In this document: positions 10,891 to 24,400 of the stretch, piece after piece
Layout: each line of letters starts with the position of its first letter
How positions within the stretch are numbered: the stretch's first letter is position 1
Source of the DNA: Ancylostoma caninum
Taxonomy: Eukaryota > Nematoda > Chromadorea > Rhabditida > Ancylostomatidae
DNA length: 64,000 bases
Reading direction: 5' to 3'
Assembly (NCBI GenBank): GCA_037903475.1
Contig: JBAJFG010000405.1
Location: 1 to 64,000, forward strand
Program-made: the position numbers and the translations under genes
Notes under the pieces: model-generated
Seen by the model: the letters and a program-made list of their open reading frames with translations, nothing else
What the model was told of the DNA's origin: nothing
The model's database searches: none

Positions 10891-13039
10891 GAACACTCCA
10901 AATTAAAGTGTAGTAGCTTGGCCTAAACACAACGTTCTTCATCGATTTGATGCCCATTTAATACGCTAAATTTCCCCTAACAATCTAGTGAAAATGATAT
11001 GCCTTTACAATGAAAACTGAGATCGCAAAAATCTACAAACTTTTGGAAGGCGATTTCGGCATGCTCTAGCTCAGCAGTCTGCTGCTGTCGCAGGTTTGAA
11101 TCTAGGACTCGGGAAAAGTGATATTCAGCAAGTGGAAGTCCTGACGAGTAAGGAGAATAGATGAGAAACTCGATGCCTTACTGCGTCAGTTTTTGTCGAG
11201 TGAGTATTCAAAGGTAAGGTCTGGTCGAAATCTTGTCCACACAGGTTTCTTGCTCCTTCGAAGCGAAAAAAACCTCGTTATGAGCTCCATCGCTAGAAAT
11301 GGGACAAAACGTCCGAGGATTACGGTAGCCATGGGAAAACGCGCTCCAACCGACAAAGGCTGCGTTAGTGCATACTGAACAACGATGGGCGCTCAGATAC
11401 ACACAGCCTAACGAACACTTCGTGAAAGCTTCCACACCCTATCAAACGGACCACTGGTCGTTTGAATATGAATTTTTTCCTACGACTTCACAACAGACAG
11501 CCTGTACGGCGCGCCGTACAACGTCATTTGAAAGCATGGATGCCACAAACCCGCAAACGCCATACCGGTCGATGAGAAGCGTTCGTTTTGGGACCTTTTC
11601 AGAATTTCCTATGGCTTTCGTCCAAGGCGTCGCCGTGGGCTACGAATCCAATAGAAATTCGAGAGATGGGATTTTGCAAACATTGCCTTTAAATGAGAGG
11701 CTTAGCGCTGCCCTGGAGCACGGTAAAACCTGGGTTGGTAGTAATTTGGTCGAGACCGCGAGGTGAGCGCGAGGCAAGGCACAGCACGATGTGGTCACTA
11801 GAAGTTGGGGACTACTAAGCCCAGTCAGACTCAGAAATGGGTTACTAGGTACCTACACCACTTTCAAAAAAAATTAAGTACTAGAGGAGTGATGTCAATA
11901 GCTCCTACTGAAGTCTAAGAATGAAATTACAGCTACGAATGCGTACAGTTCATGAACGACTCATATCAATTGCAACTGGTTTAGTGCAGTTTATCTCAAA
12001 ACCAAGCTGAAATCCTCGAAAAACCAATCATAACACAAAACTGTTGAAAACCCGCTAAAACTTGTTCGAACTTGTTAAATGGACCCGTCAGAACCAGGAA
12101 ATTGTGACTGGAGCACGTTTTTATCCCAACCATGGAAATTTTTCAGGAAATTTTTCTGCTTCGAAAGAGCGTGTTGATGTTCTGTCAACTCCAAGTTGTG
12201 CGCCTAGGGGGTGCCAATTCTGCGCCAAAGTGGCATCCTTCGTTTTTGACAAACCGTCTTCGTTTTTGGAAAAATCCCTCGAAAGTGGTCAAAAAATGGT
12301 CAAAACCCACTTTTTGACCATTAATGAGTTTTTTTTCAAAAACAAAGACGGTTCCCCAAAAACAAACGATGCCGTCTTGGAGGGATAATTGTTCGTATAG
12401 TGAGCATCCACAGCCAAAACTTCAACATGATCCGCCACCTACAGGAAGAGCAACACCTGATTATCACTGGAGCGCGCCAGAGTATAAGGAAAGGATGAAG
12501 TGATTTACTGTCCATATTCACAGTGATTTGCAGTAGATTTACAATGGTTTACGGTACAGTTCACATTAGATGAGTGTGTTATTGTTTTGTTTTTTTAGAC
12601 AAGTCCCAATCTGTTTCATGAAGGATAGAACTAGTCATAGCTCTGACGCTGGAAGTAAGTCCCCCTGAATATTCTCAATGCCTACTAAGTCCTGCTGATG
12701 AATGACCACCACGTGCTATGCCCTACCGACGAAGGTTACCTCGAGGTCACCTCACGGTCAGTTCTTCAAAAATCTATTGTAAAACAACTGAGACCTTGAG
12801 GTAACCGACCGGTCACTTTAAGGTCTCACTCTGGTCTCGACCTCACGGTAACAGAGCTGAGATCGTGATCTATTATCTAATCACACATATTTGTGAAAAT
12901 AGTATCGTGAGGCAAGAGACGCAGACCGGTCAAGAAAAAGTATTTGGGAGTACTTTTTCATTACGACGTGCAGGTCTTGAGCTCTGGAGGGAACCTTCTA
13001 GGTTGAATGGTTTCTCCCGTGTTTAGGGGACCTCTTAGC
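10891..13039. other. Unassigned sequence with tRNA-like and hairpin pieces
   Basis: No gene is recognised. At about 11065-11110 there is a tRNA-like piece with CTCTAGCTCAGCAGTCTG followed by CAGGTTTGAATCTAGG, resembling RNA polymerase III A and B boxes, but no complete cloverleaf. Open frames at 11368-11766 and 12062-12388 have no recognisable domain. At 12295-12330 ATGGTCAAAACCCAC and TTTTTGACCAT form an inverted pair. At about 12737-12804 GGTTACCTCGAGGTC pairs with GACCTTGAGGTAACC, and similar GGTCACCTTGAGG blocks recur at 15190-15275. Confidence 0.4.
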
Positions 13040-13041
13040 TA

Positions 13042-14266
13042 TTAGGTTGTCGCGAAAATTTCCCGCCACTCACTTCGAAATCTTACATGTTTCCTCAGGA
13101 TTGTTTTGGATCTTCCTATCCGAAACGTATATAAAGGTTGGTCAATGGACTACTTACACCTTTCTTCGGATCATGGCCAAAGAAATCGTTCTGGACTCGA
13201 AACAGGTTCGACCCCTTCTTCTTTACGAATTCAGAAAAACAGCAGTACAAGAGATGCGACAAAAAAAACATATGCGGTGCGATGGGTCCTTCAACTGTCT
13301 CCTACGACACGGCCAAAGTTTGGTTTCGGATGTTCAAAAATGGCGATTTTGTCTTAACGGATAAACCACGATCTGGTCGACCAGTTGAAGTCGATCAGAA
13401 GCGACTCCTAGAGCTAATTGAATAGGATCCCCGCCGCGATATCCGTGAACTGGTAGATGAACTCCGGTGTCATTACAATACAGTGGCCGTTCACCTGCGC
13501 AGCGCCGGAAAGACGTGGAAGTACGGCGCATGGATACCTCACGATCTGAGTAGTCGCCAGCTCCGGGTGCGCAGAGATGCATGCATGAACCTTTTGACGT
13601 TTCGAAGGGCTTTCACACGGCTGGACTACTTGGTTACCAGTGATGAGAAGTGGGTCCTCTACGCAAACCACACGAGAAAGCGCCAGTGGCTCAGACGCGA
13701 TGAACCTGGGATCCCAACGCCGCAAACATAACTACACCCTGAGAAGGTGATGCTCAGTGTTTGGTGGAAGAGCAAAGGAATCATTCACTGGGAACTGTTA
13801 CCAACAAACTGTACTGTCTCCGCCGAAATCTACTGTAGGCAACTGGATTGCGGTGCTGGGGCTCTTTGTGGGAAACAAGACAAAGTTTACTTCTTACATG
13901 ACAACGCTCGTCCACACATTGCGAGAGAGACCCAGCAAAAACTAGAGCTTAGGATGGCATATTCTGGCCCACCCACCGTATTCACCAGACCTAGCGCCCA
14001 CAGACTACCATCTTTTCTTGTCGTCATCCAATCACCTGAGAGAAAGGAAGTTCGACGATTTGGAACAACCTAAAAAGTGGCTCGGCGAGTTTTTCGCATC
14101 AAAATCTCACAATTTCTATGCAAGCGGAATCGACAAGTCACCGGGTAAATGGCAATATGTTGTAAATAATAATGGTTCATATGTACATTAAATATCAGCT
14201 GTATTGAATAAAAAAATAAAGTCGAAAAAAGATCGAATAGTGGCGGAAACTTTCACGACAACCAAA
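13042..14266 (+). mobile_element. Complete mariner element, transposase broken
   Basis: The left terminus TTAGGTTGTCGCGAAAATTT and right terminus AAACTTTCACGACAACCAAA are inverted repeats of about 28 bp. They are flanked by TA at 13040-13041 and 14267-14268. The total of 1225 bp is normal for a mariner, and a transposase pseudogene fills the interior. Confidence 0.9.
13173..14191 (+). pseudogene. Mariner transposase (D,D34D) pseudogene
   Basis: From ATG 13173 (MAKEIVLDSKQVRPLLLYEF) the frame shifts within an A-run at about 13260 into NICGAMGPSTVSYDTAKVWF, the second helix-turn-helix with the KPRSGRP linker. A TAG at 13423-13425 interrupts the reading before the catalytic domain. The first aspartate is in TSDEKW (codon 13642-13644) and the second in HDNARPH (13900-13902). 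After a further frameshift at about 13950 the third is in YSPDLAPTDYH (14003-14005), about 34 residues after the second, which defines D,D34D mariners. A TAA at 13729-13731 is another lesion. Reading ends at about 14191 after NNNGSYVH. All catalytic residues survive, but stops and frameshifts rule out function. Confidence 0.85.
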
Positions 14267-14474
14267 TATTTTTCCACTTAAACACCACGGGCACTCTCTC
14301 TTACAGAGGCGGACAGTTGGTTATTCTAAAGATGGAAGAAATTCAGATATTTTAGACCTGCATGGGTGGTATGGAAGTGTTGAGCCAATTTTTTTAGAAA
14401 GTCCCAGAACTTTCTATCCAAACTTTGCACACGCTTCGCCCAAGCACCGGCAAAGGTTTTAGGCTCATTTCTGC

Positions 14475-14870
14475 GGCAAATTATCGATCGATGTCTCATT
14501 TATACAGATTTTACTGGTTTTTCGCTATATTTGCATAGATCGGTGAAAGCATGTCTACGGGGGTTCCTTATTACATTGAACCCGAACATAACAATAATTT
14601 TGCACGAAATTTCGGTTTATTAATTTTTCTCTCATTTTCGCTCGGAGACGGGCAAGGATATGCCCACTATATGTATACGATTTTCGAGTACACGAAACAC
14701 CAACATGATAGTCGTTCTGCACGAAATATCGATTCGTCGATTTTATTGACATTTTGCTTTTCTTGTCCCGTGAGGCGGTGCACATGTCAACTGGGGTATC
14801 TTAATACACTGAGAACGAAAATGGCAACCACTTTTTGGAGTATCGGTTTGTTGACTTTTTCTGTTCTTTC
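14475..14870 (+). repeat. Fragment of the Helitron-type minisatellite
   Basis: Three diverged units with CACGAAATATCGATTCGTCG-like, ATGTCTACGGGGGTTCC and TACATTGAACCCGAACATAAC blocks. These match the 117-bp unit at 3889-4371. No terminal CTAG hairpin or 5' end is seen here. Confidence 0.6.
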
Positions 14871-16690
14871 CTCCCTCTGGAAGGATATGGATTGTGTCAA
14901 GTAAGCGTTACAAGGTGCTCATGAGGAGACCATACCTGTTTAAGTTGAAAAGGTTATACCACCGCCTGGTCGTCCTCTGTATAGTGGATACTCTAACATC
15001 CAATGCTAATGATGATAGGTTTTTGATGTATTTGATACCCTTCGTATAGCCCGAGACAACTCGATACCGACAAGATAGTAGTGGTCAAGTGCGATGTGGG
15101 CTGTCTCTGAGTTAAACCCTCACGGGTTCGAATCCTCCCAAAATAAAATGATTTGTTTGATTAAAAATAGCCACTTCGCGGTTTTAGCTCGGTCACCTTG
15201 AGGCCAGGTCATGGTCTCAGTGTGAAACTGCGAGGTGACTCCGAGTTTCATATCACGGTTACCTCACGGTCTTGTTCAAATAACTACCGCCCCTGATTGT
15301 TTTTACCCCTGCCAATCATATCTACAGCAGATTATGGGACATCAACCGGAAATCACAATACTGGAACTCTACAGTCAACAGCTGACCAGTTTCAAAAAGG
15401 CTGCAGTCAATCACACCCTTACAGCACCAACAAACTCCTGACACAACCTCCCTAAAGTGATCAGGTTTAAAATAACTTAGAAGTGGGAGAACATCTCTAC
15501 CCATATCCATTCCAATTTGTTTTATCGTTCAGAAAAGAGCTTCATCTACAGTAACTATATGGTCTGAAAATAAATCGTTTTGGGACAGAAATTAAGTTAG
15601 AGAAGAAGTCAGAGCGGCTGAAACGCTGGTCGTCAGTCAGATTGTGAAGTGTTCATCTCCGCACCTTTTTTACCCTGTCGATCGAAGTCAAATGTTTCGA
15701 AACCGTAGTATAGTGAGCATCCATCCCTAGATTTTTACCTCCGGTAAAAAATGATCGAGTTTGAATTCATTGACCATGACCACTCAAAACCGCGTCGGCT
15801 CATCATTTGTTGGCGGCTGTACAAAAATGTACTGGGAAGAGCTAGCCAGAATGTTCAAGCGGCTTTTGGAAGAGGAGGAGGAGCCCTTCCAGAAGATCAC
15901 GCTGTCAGCATAGGTGTACCAATGCTGAATGCTTCTATCAATACAATTGTATCACTTACCTGTGCTTCTTTTTGCTGTACCTTGCTAAAGCTTGTGTACT
16001 CTTGCTCCTGTATCCTTTCCATCTCTGTAGCTTTATGTGGTGAATTGCTCCCTCTTGTCAGTTTCTCACGGCTTAAATGTGAGCGAGGGGAATTCTCAGA
16101 GATAGTATGCCCTGAGGACTAGAATGCGGCTGCCGCGCATTGGCTCACGTGACTAAGGGGCGGGGTTTCCCCGGTCAATGCCTATATGAGCGACGCATGC
16201 ATCATTGCCAGATCTCATTCTGCTCATTGTCATCTTCGCAAGCGGACGATTATCGAGAGCTATCGACGAGCGACGAAAGAGGAAGAGGAGAAGAAGAGCA
16301 TTCTAGCGAGATCCGGAATGAGAACGTTTAAATAACGTTCTCCAAGTGGGCATCTCCACTCTTCGTGCGACTTCGCAATCGATAACCGAAACCTTAGGCT
16401 CAGGCTGGTAGGTGCAAAGGGGGGGGGGGGACTCTGCAACCCAGTAGGGGCGCGTACTCTATTTAGGTTAGGGTCCGTCCCTTCGAGGAGTCTCTGCACT
16501 CTATGGTGTCCGTGCCCTGAGTCAGCACCGTTTCCATCCCCGAGGAACCGTCTTAGCTCCAGGGCGCTAGGTTATCGCATTCAGTCGCATCCTCTTCCAA
16601 GTCCTCGGGTCCCTTTAGCTCTTAGGTTTCCCCGTAGAAGGGTGTACCTGTATATAACCGTAGTACACGTGTAGTCACGTGCTTGTACAT
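14871..16690. other. Unassigned sequence, tRNA-like piece, promoter-like GC-rich tract
   Basis: No gene is recognised. Around 15070-15140 a tRNA-like piece ends in CACGGGTTCGAATCCTCCC, a strong B-box match. At 16130-16200 a GC-rich stretch with GGGGCGGGG and CCTATATGAGCGACG resembles a core promoter or LTR-like U3/R region. No matching second LTR or target duplication was found, so no LTR element is called. The open frame at 15751-16122 has no known domain. Confidence 0.3.
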
Positions 16691-16692
16691 AT

Positions 16693-16810
16693 ACAGTCGC
16701 GGCCAAAAAGATATGATCAGCGTCATTTTCGCAAGATAATTTTTACTATAACTCACCTCTGCATTGAGCTATCCAGATGAAATTTGGACACAGGATCAAA
16801 CATGACGACA
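16693..16810 (+). mobile_element. Solo Tc1-like terminus
   Basis: TA followed by CAGTCGCGGCCAAAAAGATA is close to Tc1-family ends. The following 90 bp (ACTCACCTCTGCATTGAGCT) is repeated at 24903-25010 and, diverged, at both ends of 50372-51237. No opposite end is found downstream, so this is a fragment. Confidence 0.6.
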
Positions 16811-17029
16811 GGAAAAACCGACTCAATACGACCCCCCCCCCCTCCCTATTCCATCGTCCAACCCCACTTTCTCACGACCCCTCCCCCATGTGTGCTCCCG
16901 CATGCTTTCTCTGTACACTGAGCAGTTTCAAGGAAAGAAGATACAAAAGAAACGCATTAAAAAGTCCAAAATTAAACCTAAGACAACCTTGAAGTCGATA
17001 TGCATCGTTTCTTATCCGATCGAAACAGG

Positions 17030-18118
17030 CAGCTAGCAAGAACGATGACGTCATTACGTGTCAAGACAGGACTGATTGGCAGCGCATGCGAGAAATCGGT
17101 TTCAACGCTGGCATTTGAGCGCTCACTGGTTCGATCCCCGGCGCCTTCAAGAAATTTCTGCACTGGTCGGAAACGCTTCAGAATTTAGTGTGGAGTAGAG
17201 AGGATCGAAAGATTTGAAAATGAAGTGAGGGAAGCGAAATCGATCGATTACCCATGCGAGAATTCGCTTGCATGGCCCTCCAGCTTGTGAAAAACTAAGG
17301 TGACTTAGACCTCGTACTGAAGTTCTCTGACTCAGAATCAACAGATGCTTTAGAACGTGTCCATAGAAGACGATCAGTTCAATTCTTTCTCAGAGTTTCA
17401 ATTTTCTAGATCTCCATATGTTTACGGGAGCTCGATGGGAAATCGATAGGAAATTTGACGAATCTCCCATTGATTTCCCATCTAAATTACGAGAAAACGA
17501 GCGAACTTCGTAGAGCCAGACTCCGTACTCTGATGGGAAATTTCGCCGCCTAAAACTCATAGAAGAAAAGTTTTCGTAATATCTGCAAATTGCATCTCAG
17601 TGATTTCCCAAACAGATTCACTCCACTTACACCCTCTGTTCAAATTGCGAGATTTTCACTTCTTCAACTCCCATGAAAAGGGTTTGCCTTCTGCCGAAAG
17701 TTCACCATCTTTGCGTGATAGAGATCCAAGCATTCATAACATACGAAGCTCGAGAAAAATTAAACTCCGGCAAAAGATAAAGTTGATCGTCCTTTATGGA
17801 TGGTTTGAAAAACATTTGCCGATTTGAAGTCAGAGAACTTCGGCACGAAGTCTAAGTCATCTTACTTTTTCACGTTCTGACGGGCCCTGCAGGCGAATTC
17901 TCGCATGTACAATCCATAGGTCTCGCTATCCCCGCTTCATTTTTTTAGCATTTCCACGCTCTCTACTCCACACTTGATTCTGAAGTGATTCCGACTCGTG
18001 CGAAAAGCTATTGAAGGTGCCGGGAGTCGAACCTGTGGGTGCGCTGAAGCCGATTTTTCTCATACGCTGCCAACCAGTCGTGTTTTAACACGTAATGACG
18101 TGATTGTTTTTGCTAGCA
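17030..18118. mobile_element. 1.1-kb long-inverted-repeat element with tRNA-like arms
   Basis: The arm at 17030-17340 is the diverged inverse complement of 17822-18118. Shared blocks include GCTAGCAARAACRATSACGT at the outer edge, CATGCGAGAATTCGC, and TGACTTAGACYTCG with GAAGTTCTCTGACT at the inner edge. Both arms contain a tRNA-like tail: GGTTCGATCCCCGGCGCC on the left, and GGTTCGACTCCCGGCACC on the minus strand on the right, preceded by TTGGCAGCG. The 480-bp core has no convincing ORF but contains inverted GATGGGAAATC/GATTTCCCATC blocks. The size and architecture fit a foldback or long-TIR non-autonomous DNA element. No target duplication could be fixed. Confidence 0.7.
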
Positions 18119-18471
18119 AGGGCGGACCGCCATTTGTCATAATGTTATAAAACACTCATGAATTTAAAAAAAAGTAAGCTGATACAAAGTGCTCATTTTA
18201 CAGAATAAATGTGAAAGTTCGGCGACCCATTCTCGGGACGATGGCGCCGACCACCACCATGCGTCCGCCACTGATATAGGCTTACTGTTACATGCTCTAA
18301 AACTTTCTAAGTATTTGTGTGATGTTGACTTATCATGCGAAGCCTTCCCTTCTCCCATGCTTCTCCATATACTTCTTCGAGCATCGCACACTTTCCGTAG
18401 TTATTTTTCTCTGTGGTTGTTCTCCAGGTATTTATTTTCCCTAGTGGAAAACATGAGAAACTCAACATTAC

Positions 18472-21400
18472 CTTATGCATGCGATTGCCAAGGCCGTATC
18501 TGCCTCGTATGCCATACCATAGGGTTTTCCATTATCGATCGCCTCCAGTGACTGCAAAACGCAATCCTAAGCAACTCTAGGAGGAAGGATAAAATAGCGT
18601 ATGTTAGGAAGGATGGGACGAGCTATCAGTAGTAGTCATGACTGACGGGGTGGAAATCACAACCGCGATAGGTGGAGGGGGATCGGAAGGTGGGATGAAG
18701 GGAGAGAGAACGCACAGTGGTTTGCCGTGTTCATACGTGGAAGTTGTGAGAATGTGTCCACGAAAATGAGGGTTGCGGAAAAGAAAATCATGAGTGGGAG
18801 GTGAATGTCGATCCCCCAGACATTCGAGCGTTCGGGGCACACTGTTCCTCGCCGCATGACACCTGTAAGACAAATGCAAAGGTGGGCAAATTTAGCGAAC
18901 CTATTCCGCCGTTAGCTGCGCGTATTGCCTCATTTGGCCTGCCGTGATCCTGCGATGGGAATGCCAGGAGCAATGCACGAGTCATCCTGTACTGCAACCG
19001 ATGACTACAAAAATATTACAAAAATGTGTTCCCCGAACTTGTAAGCGAGTCCTGCACCAGTGCTCGGCGAGCCGGACAATTGTGGCAGGGTGGATTTCCA
19101 TCTATTCGACCGCATCCCATGCATCTCGTCTAGCCAGTCGTTACAATAGCCCATGGTTGAAGCCGCCACAGCGGAGACTGGAAGCTTCCAAAGCCGTCTG
19201 CCAACTCACGTATGGTGGATTCGTTTTGGCAGTGCATTTCCCGCGTGCGGCTTTCCTAGCACTGGAGAACGCAGTGCGGTCAATCAAACAGTTGACCCAT
19301 CATCAATACATCTTCTTTGATGAGTTTTTTTCATCTGTTTCTCTCCTCATTTGTTCCAAGAACTGAGAAAGAATAGGAGGAAATAAGCGATAAAGCTTAC
19401 CGAAGACACCGGATTGATGGTGGATCATTTGTTTCACCGACCGCGCTGCGTGTCCCAATGCCAGCAGGGCCGCCGTTGCTGGAAATGCACTACCGAAACG
19501 AATTGACTGTACACGTCTCAGGATTCTGTCGCCACGCGGCAATGCAGAGGAAAAACAGGATACAGGACTACCTGTATATGTTCTGAACCACGCGCGCTTT
19601 CAACATGCTTCGCTGAACCACACAGGAACAAAGTGTGGTGTAGTTGTGTTTACATTAACAATTGTTCGGTAGCAATCAATTATTAGGGTGGTCCGAAAGT
19701 TTTGCACCAAGACATTTTTTAGGATCTAGAATTCCATAGACTTTGAATCAAAATGCCGCTACATGCCACTACATGTGAACTGTAGAATACACCTGGCTGC
19801 GGCGGTACAATAATCGCCAGACATCTCGAAGCGCTGGGTTACGGAAAACTGATGACAGGTTGGGTACCCCACAAACTGAGTGCTTTGCAGGACTGAGTGT
19901 GTGCCAGTCTTTGCTGCTGCGTCCACATAGGAGGAACTTTCTCCGCCAACTCATTATTGGAGATGAGAGTTCGAGGCTGTGCGTTAACCATACACGAGAG
20001 AGAAATTGACTCGCGCGTGGCGAACTATCTCTAAAACAGCCAAAAGGAGAAGTGCACGAAAGAAGGTTGTTCTGTGTCTTTGGTGGAATTTCAAGGGAAT
20101 GCTGCATCGAGAACTGTTCTACGGATCTTCCTCCTACGAGGGATCCCAGCCGATTTGCTGCAAGGCTACGTGGCGCGACCCCGAGTGGCGGATAGGGGGT
20201 TTACAACGGACCAAAAGCAGCCATGCGCTTGCCCTGCGACGCGGGTAGATCTAGGGGATGGGCTCCTTAGTTCGACAGTGCTGGATTCAATTCATGCGGC
20301 CGGCATATGAGTGTGAACATGCAGTCACGCGCGTGGGTGTGTGCAAATGCTTTGTGTGGGCTGTAACCTGCAGTTCGGATTTGGCCAAAAGCTCGCACTC
20401 TAACGATTGGGAAGCGCATGAGAGGCGAGCAGGAGCCGCCTCTAACAAATAAGTCCCTTGTCCACGGGGGGAATTCCTTCTCCCCGTGAATCGAATGCCG
20501 GCGAAAGGCCGTAGTGACAGGCTGACGAACACCCCATGTCACATACATGGATCATGACGCCAAATGGATTTGAGAAGAATGCTACGGCGCACGCAGGAAT
20601 CGACGCCCACTCGCGGGGCCCGGTGAGTGTGGACAATAATATGCGAGGGTCCTCGATGCTTCGCGAACGGCGGCATCGGGGGGGGGGGGCAAGCAGGCGA
20701 GTCGTTAAGGATCACAGCGTAGCCAATACGCGTATTGCGACTTTGAACGCTGACACGTTGACAGGTCGCTCATACGAGCTAGCAGCAGCACTACAGCGCC
20801 GACGAATCGACCTGTGCGCTATGCAGGAGACAAGAGATGGTCAGGAAGCAAGTCCAAGGACATCGGATGCGGCGACAAGATCGTCTATAATGGCAGTCCA
20901 GGTACAAGGAACGGCGTCGGGGTCATCGTCTCTGAAAGGTTCAGGGATTCCATAGCAGTCGTAGAGCGTTTTGACGACCGTCTTATGAAGATTGTTATCG
21001 TCACGCAAGAATGGCGCATTCACTTCTTCTCGGCATATGCCCCACAGACTGGATGCACCGATCGGGTCAAGGATGACTTCTGGGCACTGAGTGGTGAGAT
21101 GACCGCAGCAGCACCACCAGAAGACACAATCATCATTGCAGGAGACCTGAATGGCCACGTAGGAGTGACGAAAGACGGCTACAGGTGCCACGGTGACTTC
21201 GGATACGGGGTGCGCAACGACGATGGTGAGCGTATACTCGACTACGCTGAGTCTCACAATCTTGTCATAGCGAACACGAAGTTCCGAAAGCGACCATCCC
21301 ACCTTGTTACTTTCTACAGTGGTGGCAACAAGACACACATCGATTACGTCCTCGTGAGGTGCCGAGACCAGAAGCTTGTCATGGACGCAAAAGTTGTGCC

Positions 21401-24400
21401 TTACGAGACGGTCACGTCCCAGCATCGACCGCTAATCTGCACGATGAAAATCACTCCGCCAAATCAGAGGCGCGTCGAGCGATGCGGCTCGAATCAGGTG
21501 GTGGAGACTAAGAGAGAGACAGATAGCTGTCATCTCCAAGATCAAGTTGCCACCTGTCACGAACGTAGATGAGAAATGGCAAGGGGCAACCAATAATATC
21601 CTTGCAGCAGCTCGTTCCGAACTTGCCACTACCAAACCAGACCGACGGAAGATCGAAAGACTTGGCTTTGGACGGAGAAAGTGAGAACGAAAGTCCGCGA
21701 AAAGAAGCGATTGTACCATCTCTTTCTTGACAATAAAACGGCAAGCAACCGGAGCAGTTACAGGGAGGCGAAGAGGGCTGCGAAGATGGCCGTGGCCGCT
21801 GCGAAAGCGGATCATTACGATGAAGTCTGTAAGAAGTTGGACTCGAAAGACGGTGAGCGCTTTATTTACCGACTTGCGAAGTCGCGTCAGCGCCAAGCAA
21901 ACGATGTCGAGAAGTTTCACGGTGTTAACGATGAACAAGGCCATCTTCTCATGGACCGCAAGATGGCGACGCAACGATGGAGGGATTATTTTGAGAAAGT
22001 CTCCACGGAAGAATTTGCGCATCCTTCTGTTCCAGAAATCCCGCCCACCTTCGGACCGGTACAGCCGATCACCATTGAAGAGACCATGTTTGCATTGAAA
22101 CGTATGAAGCTAGGCAAGGCGACTGGTCCAGATGATATGGCAGCGGAAGTGTGGAAGGCACAGGGTTGGAGCTCCGCTGAATGGTTGATGAAATTTTTCA
22201 ACTTGGTCATAGCGGAGAAGGTGTTGCCGCTCTTTTGGCGGCTTTCGGTTTCACTTCCATTCCTAGCAGTCCTCCTTTGGCTTGCAACCTCACAGAACCT
22301 TTCCTTGTGTCCTGTGGTCTTACACTTCTTGCAAAACCAAAGCTTGGATATGCACTGTTGCGCGAAGTGACTGCCGCAACAGTTCCAGCACTCGCGCTTC
22401 CGGCGCTCTTCCTTGACTGCTGCTTCCACAGAAAAGTCGTCGTATCACATGATCTAGCGCATTTTTACTCATATGTGATTCTGAGTTTGGAAGCGATGTA
22501 GGAGAAGGTAATACAGACTTGTACTCGTCTAGAAAGGCTCTATCTCAGGTTTTCTGGGTTTTCCGACAATCGAGGCAATAATCTCGAAACTATTGTTTAG
22601 CTGTAAGATTATCAACAACGCTGACTAATGTTGTGATCTTTGACAAAGTTGAAGTTGATGACCTCATAACTTACAGATGAGTGATCCCCTCTTGCTTGCG
22701 AAGTTCAATTCGACTATTCATTTAACCCTACTGTTTTTACCAATTTTTGGATCTATTCACACATAGTGTTTGGGAGTGGAATATGACCATAATATTCAAT
22801 CAGTACTAGAAGGTTTACCAGAACTCCATAAAAGATATATGGAGCGAAGCATCAGCCTCTCCCCCCCCCCCAAGGTATTCCACCCGTGCTATCTCAGCGA
22901 AGTACAGGCTGGCCCCAAAATTACGATAATGACAGTCCCCGTGTAGAAACTTGTGTTTTGTCCTTCGGCGAGCTGAGAGGCTATTAACAGACGTCTCACC
23001 AGGTGAGAGCTCCGGGGCACAAACCACGTTTGGTCCATGCTTTGGGCAGAAATAACTTCGAAGATGTTTTGGCTTCTTCTGGTGATCACCCAATCCAATA
23101 TCTCAATACATCAATCAGCAAGATTGAAAGGTCTTCGCAGTACACTAGAAATAAGCTTCCCGAACATCTTTGTGGAACTTGGATTAGACGAAAAATCGCT
23201 TCAAAAAATAATGGATAAGTTCAACTTCATCCACCTGCACGCACTCTCACTAAGTCTCTCAAGTTCTGTGACGCAGGCAATGCAGGATGCTACGTAGTGA
23301 AATGTTGCATGTGTTGGCTGCTGTAAATTTGGGCCACCCTGTATGTAATGCTGTAGTTTGTAACGGATGGATCTCCGGAGCGCTTAGTATCCTCCACGTC
23401 GTTATCTCCAACAAGCAGATCATGCACAGGTCAACATGTTAGAGATGGGTAAAGACGACGTTCGACCAGTTTCGTCTAAAATGTTAAACAATGGTTTACT
23501 TGCTAGAGATAATGGCGTGGGGGAGGATGAGCGTTGCGATGATCGATCTGTCTCCAATTATATAGAGGTATAGCGCAATGAAAAACACGAAGGGAATCTA
23601 TAATTAATGGGACATATTTGAAAGAGGAAACAATGAAGCAGTGTAAAGCCACTCACAGCAAGGATGACGCGATCTCGTTCCATGAGATCGGCTAGTTTTT
23701 GCATCAATATACCCCGTTGAGCTGCATCCATTCGGCGCCATGTAGACCCAAGCCGGAACGCATCGCATGCTGCCTAAAATTCGTTTCTTCTTTTCGAAAT
23801 TTCTGTCTCATTCGATAAATTGACTTCGATTACATAGTGAAAAGCCACTGCAGCATGCAGTGGCCTCTCGCAGCAAAATGAGGTTTCAAGGAAAGTCATG
23901 ACAAGGAAGAACTGTCGGGTATCAGCAAGGAGAGCAGTAAGAGAGTTCCTAAGAGCATTCTTCAGTGTTCACCACTTCACGACGCCAGAAGATAGCTCAC
24001 TTTTGGAGAGCTCAGAGAGCCCCCAGACCACGCCGGTTCTGCAAGATGCGCCGCAATTGTTGCTATCAGACATTGTCAACGCTGCACAAAGTACAGAAGA
24101 GTAAAGAGAATGGGCGATTGGCAGGAAAGACTGAGGAATACCGTGTTATCAGTGGCGGACGCAGGGGGGATTTTCGAAATTACTTTACAATACAAATAAA
24201 AATCTTGTGTTAGTTTATTTTTAATTGTTTATTTTTATTATTATTTTTAATATATTTTTTATTTATTGTTTATTATTATAATTAATATTATTATTAATTT
24301 TATTTTCCGTCTGGGTCCCCAAAACGGCGGAGACCCCACTTTTCTTCCCACGCCCCCCTTCCCGCCCACTTTCTGCGTCCGCCACTGCGTGTTATATACA

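Noticed and set aside
15916..16690. Possible solo LTR (TG...CA with TATA-like CCTATATGAG)
   Set aside because: No second LTR, no target duplication and no consistent TG/CA boundaries could be fixed.
20841..21425. 194-codon minus-strand ORF
   Set aside because: Exact antisense shadow of the RTE endonuclease reading frame on the plus strand.
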